A stretch of DNA of 64,000 bases, taken from Onchocerca volvulus. Its lineage: Eukaryota > Nematoda > Chromadorea > Rhabditida > Onchocercidae. A program made the translations under genes and the position numbers. Below are positions 59,301 through 64,000 of this stretch, one piece after another. The notes beneath the pieces are model-generated. The model did no database searches. It worked only from the letters and a program-made list of their open reading frames with translations, and was not told the DNA's origin. Where the stretch lies: the NCBI GenBank assembly GCA_000499405.2, contig HG738137.1, forward strand, positions 7,378,001 through 7,442,000, read 5' to 3'. How positions within the stretch are numbered: the first letter of the stretch is position 1; every line of letters starts with the position of its first letter.

Positions 59301-61357
59301 ATTGGCCATGGAAATCTACTATGGTCATAGAAATATTTATATATTCAAATTAAAATTTTTTACCAGATGCTATTAATTTTCTGAAAATCATAAAAATTTC
59401 AATTTAACATTAAAAATGCATGAAATGCAGTAAGAGAAAAGAATTTGTCAATGGTTGGTATCGGATGGAAAAAGCCAATTTAATTCAGAAAACATAAAGA
59501 CGAAGCTTTGCACTTATGAAGTACATTTTATTAAAAAGCAGAATAAATCATTCGCTTTCATGTAATTATTATGGAGACAAATATTTCAAGTTCAACTACT
59601 GATATAATAAAAAAACTCAGAAAATTTCATTCCAAACTTCAACTTTGTAGTTAAAATTTAAATAAAATTTGCATTGAAGTCTTGAAATTTGAAGAGAAAA
59701 GAATCAAATTTCTGAGTTTTCATTGAAAAAGACAATTATTTCTAGGTAATAGAGTAAATCGAGAAACACAAGACTATCAATTTGACGATCGAATAAGGCT
59801 ACCAACTGAACGAGCAATTGTCCAAATACGTAAAAAGCAAGAAGCTATTGAAGATGACAGTGATAATGTTGATAATATTGGCACTGAAGAAGATAATGAA
59901 TCGATCGATCAACTTGATGGTTTGGATTTTGATTAATATTCGTCAAATTAAAGGTGAAGAGAACAAACTGTGCCTAAATTGTGAAATTTCAATTATAGAA
60001 ATGAAATTGAAAGATGAAATTAAACTTTGAAGGAAAATATGAAGGATCTAAGTAATCATCATATTGTCTACACAGTAATTATTGAATAAGTTCTATGATT
60101 TATTAGCTTTATTCATGCTTTTTTTTTCAAATTATCATTTATATTCCAGTTAATGGCCATTTATCGCGGTAAAAGGCAAACTAGCATAAAAGCAAATTAA
60201 GTTTGATTTACCTTTTATTCGGTAATTGAATTTGAACTTTTCGCCGTATCGATAAAAATGATTTGAGTAATTGATTAAGAAAAGTAGCATTTTTTCTAAG
60301 CAATACTATTGATTTTTGTTTATGAAATATTTTCGAATTCAGTAATATTTTTTGCTTTTTGTTAACTTCGAGAATTATTTTTGAAAAAAAAAAAAATTTA
60401 TGAACTTATTTATGAAAGCGAAAATTAGAAATTAATTACTTTCTAAGAAAATATTTCACATATTGATTGCAATGGAAGATTTCTCAAATACTCAAAAAAT
60501 TAAGTGTTTTTCAAGAAAGTTTTGAAAAAACCTAAAAATATCCAAAACACATCCAGATCTGCTTAGAACTTCATCAATGTTACCAAACAGTCTGGTGATA
60601 CAAGGAGACGCTTATATTACATTCAATACGAGCTGTTTGTATTTAAAAACATATTAAACTCGATGTCTGATTTCATTGATTGCAATTAAAATAGAAGTTA
60701 ATTAATTAGTAAAGATTCTCGAAAAAGTTCATTTTTTCGATCAATATTTTGAAAGTAAAAAATATCATGCGAAATTATTTTGCAGACTTAGAATTGGCAA
60801 TTTTGGCCCGAATTGTGCAAAATCAACTGGATCGATATGATCCTGATCTATCTGTTGAGGAATATCAAATTGTCAAATTACCCCATCGTTCAGTTAGACA
60901 ACCAGTATTACCATATACCGAGGATATCGGTGACAACAAGAATGATTTAACCATATTTACCGATGATCAACCAAGAATTGTGCTACCGATTATCGAATGG
61001 CCTGAGGACGGAATTTATGAAACCAATGAACAGATTGAAGAGATACCTAAGGTAGGATTTTTTAGTAAGATACCTCACATTTATTTCAAATGAGTGAAAT
61101 TAGACTGTCTCTCCTAAGTAGAGAAAAATTATTAACGGGAAATTTATTTTTTTTGGAAATAAAACGAAACTTTGTTCTAAAATTTTATTTTGTAGTATGT
61201 TTTGATGCCGACAGAAGAAATGATAACGATACCTGCTAATATAATAGAAGATGACCTTGCACCGATTGATGAAGATGCACTGAATGACCTGGAATTACGA
61301 AGCAGGATAGCTCTACTAGCTCATGCGTTGAATGAACGTGCTACTCGAGGCTTATAA
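56383..61357 (+). CDS. Secreted acidic precursor-like protein, unrecognised family
   Basis: Five exons with GT-AG sites and matching phases: 56383-56451, 57848-57899, 59746-59919, 60786-61051, 61196-61357 (stop TAA). The 240-residue product starts with a signal peptide (MLSPSLSLALLSAYTVVVLS), then STRRHILPFF with a dibasic pair (32-33), a charged part with KK (70-71) and an acidic run near 76-98. Residues 99-115 read DLELAILARIVQNQLDR and residues 218-235 read DLELRSRIALLAHALNER, two related amphipathic helices. Between them lies a proline-rich stretch (KLPHRSVRQPVLPYTED, RIVLPIIEWPEDG). There is no further membrane segment and few or no cysteines in the mature part. The layout is like a neuropeptide or granin-type precursor, but this is inference; no amidation glycine-basic site is obvious. 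Stopping in exon 3 (TAA at 59934-59936) would give a shorter form. An upstream in-frame ATG at 56224 would bury the signal peptide. Confidence 0.7.
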
Positions 61358-62228
61358 AAACCAATCGAAGATTTAAATGTGAAATATTCTCAAGAAACTC
61401 TTGAAATTTGTTTCTATCTTCGAGAGACATAAACAAGAACTGTCATTGTCCATGTTTATGCTAATTTGTCTCATCTGAAAATGCAAATTTCAAACACAAT
61501 TATTTATTACTGTTCGTGTTTCAAAATATTTTGTCAATTTTCATTGGAAATTTAATTCGGAATGCTTAGCTTCTTTTTTTTCGAGGCAATTTGTCACCTT
61601 TGTAAAGTAATTGATTTCTTAGAATAATTCAGAAATAGATTTGCTATAAAAATGATGCCTTAATTCAAATGATCAAAAATTATACAAAGTATTTTGGAAA
61701 TTAAATTGCACAATTAAAGAAATAAGCAACATTCTAATTATAGTGATTCCAAAAGATCAATACGCAATCTATTTTCGTTAAGTTGGATATTATAATTAAT
61801 TTCAGTTAATTTCATAATCTATCCTAAAAGTAATCTAACTTGTTAGCAAAATGTCCATATTACAAAAACATTAACTATTGTAATTTACTCATTAATTCTT
61901 TTAATTACTGCACGCGGCTTATTAATGTAACTAATAAAATAAAATAAACTACAGAAAAAGCAATTAATAGAAATAAAATATGAATACAAAAAAAAAAAAA
62001 AAAATTTCTGTAGAAATCAAAACGAATTCTTAAAAAGATAAAATTTGGATGAAGAATTTTCTCATTAATAACAAATTTCTGCTGATACTACAAGCTTGAC
62101 ATTGCTGATGATTTCGATTTCATCGTCACAAAATTGACCCAAAGATCACCTATGATGTTATCAATCTCATCTCGATCTTCCAGTCGACATTATTGTTGAT
62201 CAATAAATGAAATTTCTATACCAATTGA

Positions 62229-62286
62229 AACAAATAATCAATAAATAAAATTTCTACTGAAAAATTTTATTTATTGATTATTTGTT
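62229..62286. repeat. Perfect 25-bp inverted repeat with 8-base loop
   Basis: Arms 62229-62253 and 62262-62286 are exact reverse complements. The left arm includes CAAATAATCAATAAATAAAA. A diverged direct copy of part of the arm lies just upstream (about 62200-62220). It could be a small hairpin element or a palindromic decay product; arm length is also in the range of a microRNA precursor, though it is very AT-rich. Confidence 0.8.
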
Positions 62287-62343
62287 GGATAATGTTCGAA
62301 TAACTTATATAGGTTTAGGTTGAGATTTCGGGATCTTTACCCA

Positions 62344-62415
62344 TGGATTATCCTAAATACAACAAATTCAAATTATCCTTAATACAACAAACTTATCCTA
62401 AATACAACAAATTCT
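62344..62415. repeat. Three-copy tandem repeat
   Basis: Three near-identical copies of TATCCTAAATACAACAAATT with a few spacer bases. It explains the repeated YPKYNKF text in the plus-strand frame over it, which is therefore not a gene. Confidence 0.8.
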
Positions 62416-63739
62416 ATATTTTTGAATCAAAAACATCAGAATTAAGCAAGGCGAAGGAGAAATGGGAGAAAGCAGATGAAAATAAAAGAATTGCTGCTGA
62501 AATTTGCAAGATTTACAAATGCTTCATAACATAGCCAAGGTTTCAAGCCTCAAATTTAAATCTAAAATAGGGACCGACATAATTCCATTGTTCATTGTAA
62601 TCAGCATTTGTAGACAAGTATCTCTTGCGCATTAGTTTTTTTTAATTTTTAAGAACACCAGTCCTCAAAGAACAAAACCAGTCCTCAAAAATGCTTTTTT
62701 ATTTTGAAAATGGAAGACTTTTGCATTGAATTTCAAAAAATTTCGCGAAAAAACGAAACTAAAACAATTTTAACAATTATAAATAGCATTCTTTCATCAC
62801 CTAATTCTTTTAACCATGTATATTCTTCAATTTCTGTTTCCTTATATTTAAAATATATCTATCTGGTACCAAACACAATAATGAAAAATATTATTTTCAG
62901 ATCTTGTTCGTTTGGTTTGTACTTTATTATTGGGCAACTTCTAAGTAAGTTATCTTTTCTAAAAGTTTAATAATTAATACTGAAATATTATGGAAGAAAA
63001 TTTTCTTGCGGGTATAATATTGATGCATATCTGAAAATAATTCTATCCGGCAGTAAAATCTAAATCTATCTTTCCAATCTGTATCTTCTTCAAGAAGAAG
63101 CAAGAATATAATGGGCATGTAAATAACATTTTTTTAAAAATTTACTAGAATGCATACAAAAACATACAATATTTACAATCCAAATGTCACAAAGTCGTAA
63201 CAGACAATTTTGAAAACAACATTAACATCTAATGTCATAATGTGAATGTGGTGAGAGAGATCAATACTAATAATACAAACAAGAAAGAATAATTTGTAGA
63301 ATTATGTTTTCTCTGTCAGATTATGAATTATTTCACCATTTTTGAGCAAAATTCGATTTTTCCTTAAAGTCATCAATGGAAATGAGACTATTCTTAAGTA
63401 ATGCAACAATTTTCATGGAAATAGTAAATCCGTGATAGAGTATGGACAATTCACACGTATCACAAAAGCTCCTGTACAAATTAATTCCATTTGATACAAA
63501 AATAATATGTATCTAGTTTATATACAATTATATAACAATAAATATTCAAATATTTCCTATAGTACTGAAATGATAGATATTCCACTGTCTAAAAAAGTGA
63601 TATTTTATGAATCATTCAACAACATGAACAAGGAAAAGCCAACCTGTCTAATACTTTAAATTTAGGTTTTCTTAAAATTGATATTTGAGATTTAAGAAAG
63701 AACAAAAATAAAATTTCTTAGCAAATAAGACTACTTGCA

Positions 63740-63861
63740 TTACCAAAATGGACACCACCCGATGTAACACTGACACAAATTTTCCGCTAAAATTGCTTGA
63801 TCAATAAGTCGACCAACTTGCTCCGGTACACTAAATTCCACATTTGGATTGAAGTCACGAC
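63740..63861 (-). CDS. let-363: Target of rapamycin kinase TOR, last coding exon (FATC)
   Basis: TOR is the catalytic kinase of TORC1 and TORC2, which control growth and translation in response to nutrients. The minus-strand exon opens after ATTTCAG (acceptor at 63862-63863) with two bases of a split codon and reads [18 protein letters not shown], then [18 protein letters not shown] and PFW before TAA (63742-63740). The ending [11 protein letters not shown] is the hallmark of the TOR FATC domain, with the cysteine pair that forms its redox-sensitive loop. Forty codons including the stop are present; the kinase and HEAT regions lie beyond the right edge. I could not identify the preceding exon in 63864-64000, so that stretch is probably intron. 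Confidence 0.93.
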
Positions 63862-64000
63862 CTGAAATTTTCAAAAAATAAAAAAAAAAAATCAGTATTC
63901 ATTTCAAGTTCGGTTACACGACCATCAAAAACTAAAATCATAGAAATCATATTCTGAATAGGTATTTTTTTCCCCTCTCAATGAAAGAAAGTTACAGTGA
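63862..64000 (-). other. let-363: Intron of the TOR gene (to the window edge)
   Basis: AT-rich sequence upstream of the FATC exon on the minus strand; no kinase-domain wording was found in any frame. Confidence 0.5.

Larger units (their letters stand above)
61358..63739. other. Convergent intergenic region
   Basis: About 2.4 kb between the ends of the secreted-protein gene and TOR. It contains A/T runs, several AATAAA hexamers near 61930-61980, a 25-bp inverted repeat and a short tandem repeat. The frames at 62343-62534 and 62704-62970 are AT-driven and show no family resemblance. Confidence 0.5.

Noticed and set aside
62343..62534. 63-codon frame with repeated YPKYNKF
   Set aside because: Produced by a three-copy tandem repeat.

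Overview
The window looks like nuclear DNA of a parasitic nematode, most likely a filarial worm. The basis is very AT-rich intergenic and intronic sequence with long A/T runs, genes cut into many 60-320 bp exons by GT-AG introns of about 40-1300 bp, polypyrimidine-AG sites a few bases upstream of several start codons (as expected for spliced-leader trans-splicing), and a gene set matching nematode orthologues (RAB-2, GABA-B receptor subunit 2, SMG-1, TOR). No bacterial-type operon, IS element, CRISPR array, rRNA or tRNA gene was recognised.

Layout. (1) 1-1052, minus strand: 5' part of a Rab2 GTPase gene, running off the left edge. (2) 1801-5054, plus strand: a divergent Na+/K+-ATPase beta-subunit-like gene whose 5' part is uncertain. 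(3) 5055-9633: no gene recognised. (4) 9634-18155, minus strand: an almost complete GABA-B receptor subunit 2 gene (gbb-2-like), with an intronic 26-bp tandem repeat. (5) 18156-30949: mostly apparently empty AT-rich DNA, but with exon-like segments on the minus strand between 26286 and about 28200 that splice in frame and end in a stop overlapping AATAAA; I do not recognise the product. (6) 30950-53216, plus strand: a complete 49-exon gene for the PI3K-related kinase SMG-1. By hand splicing every junction keeps frame and the model gives about 2591 residues. (7) 53760-54155, plus strand: a possible small membrane-protein gene just downstream of smg-1, interrupted by one in-frame TGA. (8) 56383-61357, plus strand: a five-exon gene for an unrecognised 240-residue secreted acidic protein carrying two copies of a short helix motif. 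(9) 63740-63861, minus strand: the last coding exon (FATC domain) of TOR, running off the right edge.

The recognised genes act in separate processes: vesicle traffic (Rab2), ion transport (beta subunit), inhibitory neuromodulation (GABA-B), mRNA quality control (SMG-1) and growth control (TOR). I see no sign that they form one system. Two of them, SMG-1 and TOR, belong to the same small kinase family and lie about 10.5 kb apart in convergent orientation.

I did not find a convincing undescribed biological system. The best leads are the unrecognised secreted precursor, the unresolved minus-strand gene at 26-28 kb, the TGA-split reading frame behind smg-1, the frame conflict in the gbb-2 tail, and the compact kinase-FATC linker of this SMG-1. 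All exon boundaries were read by eye and need transcript support.
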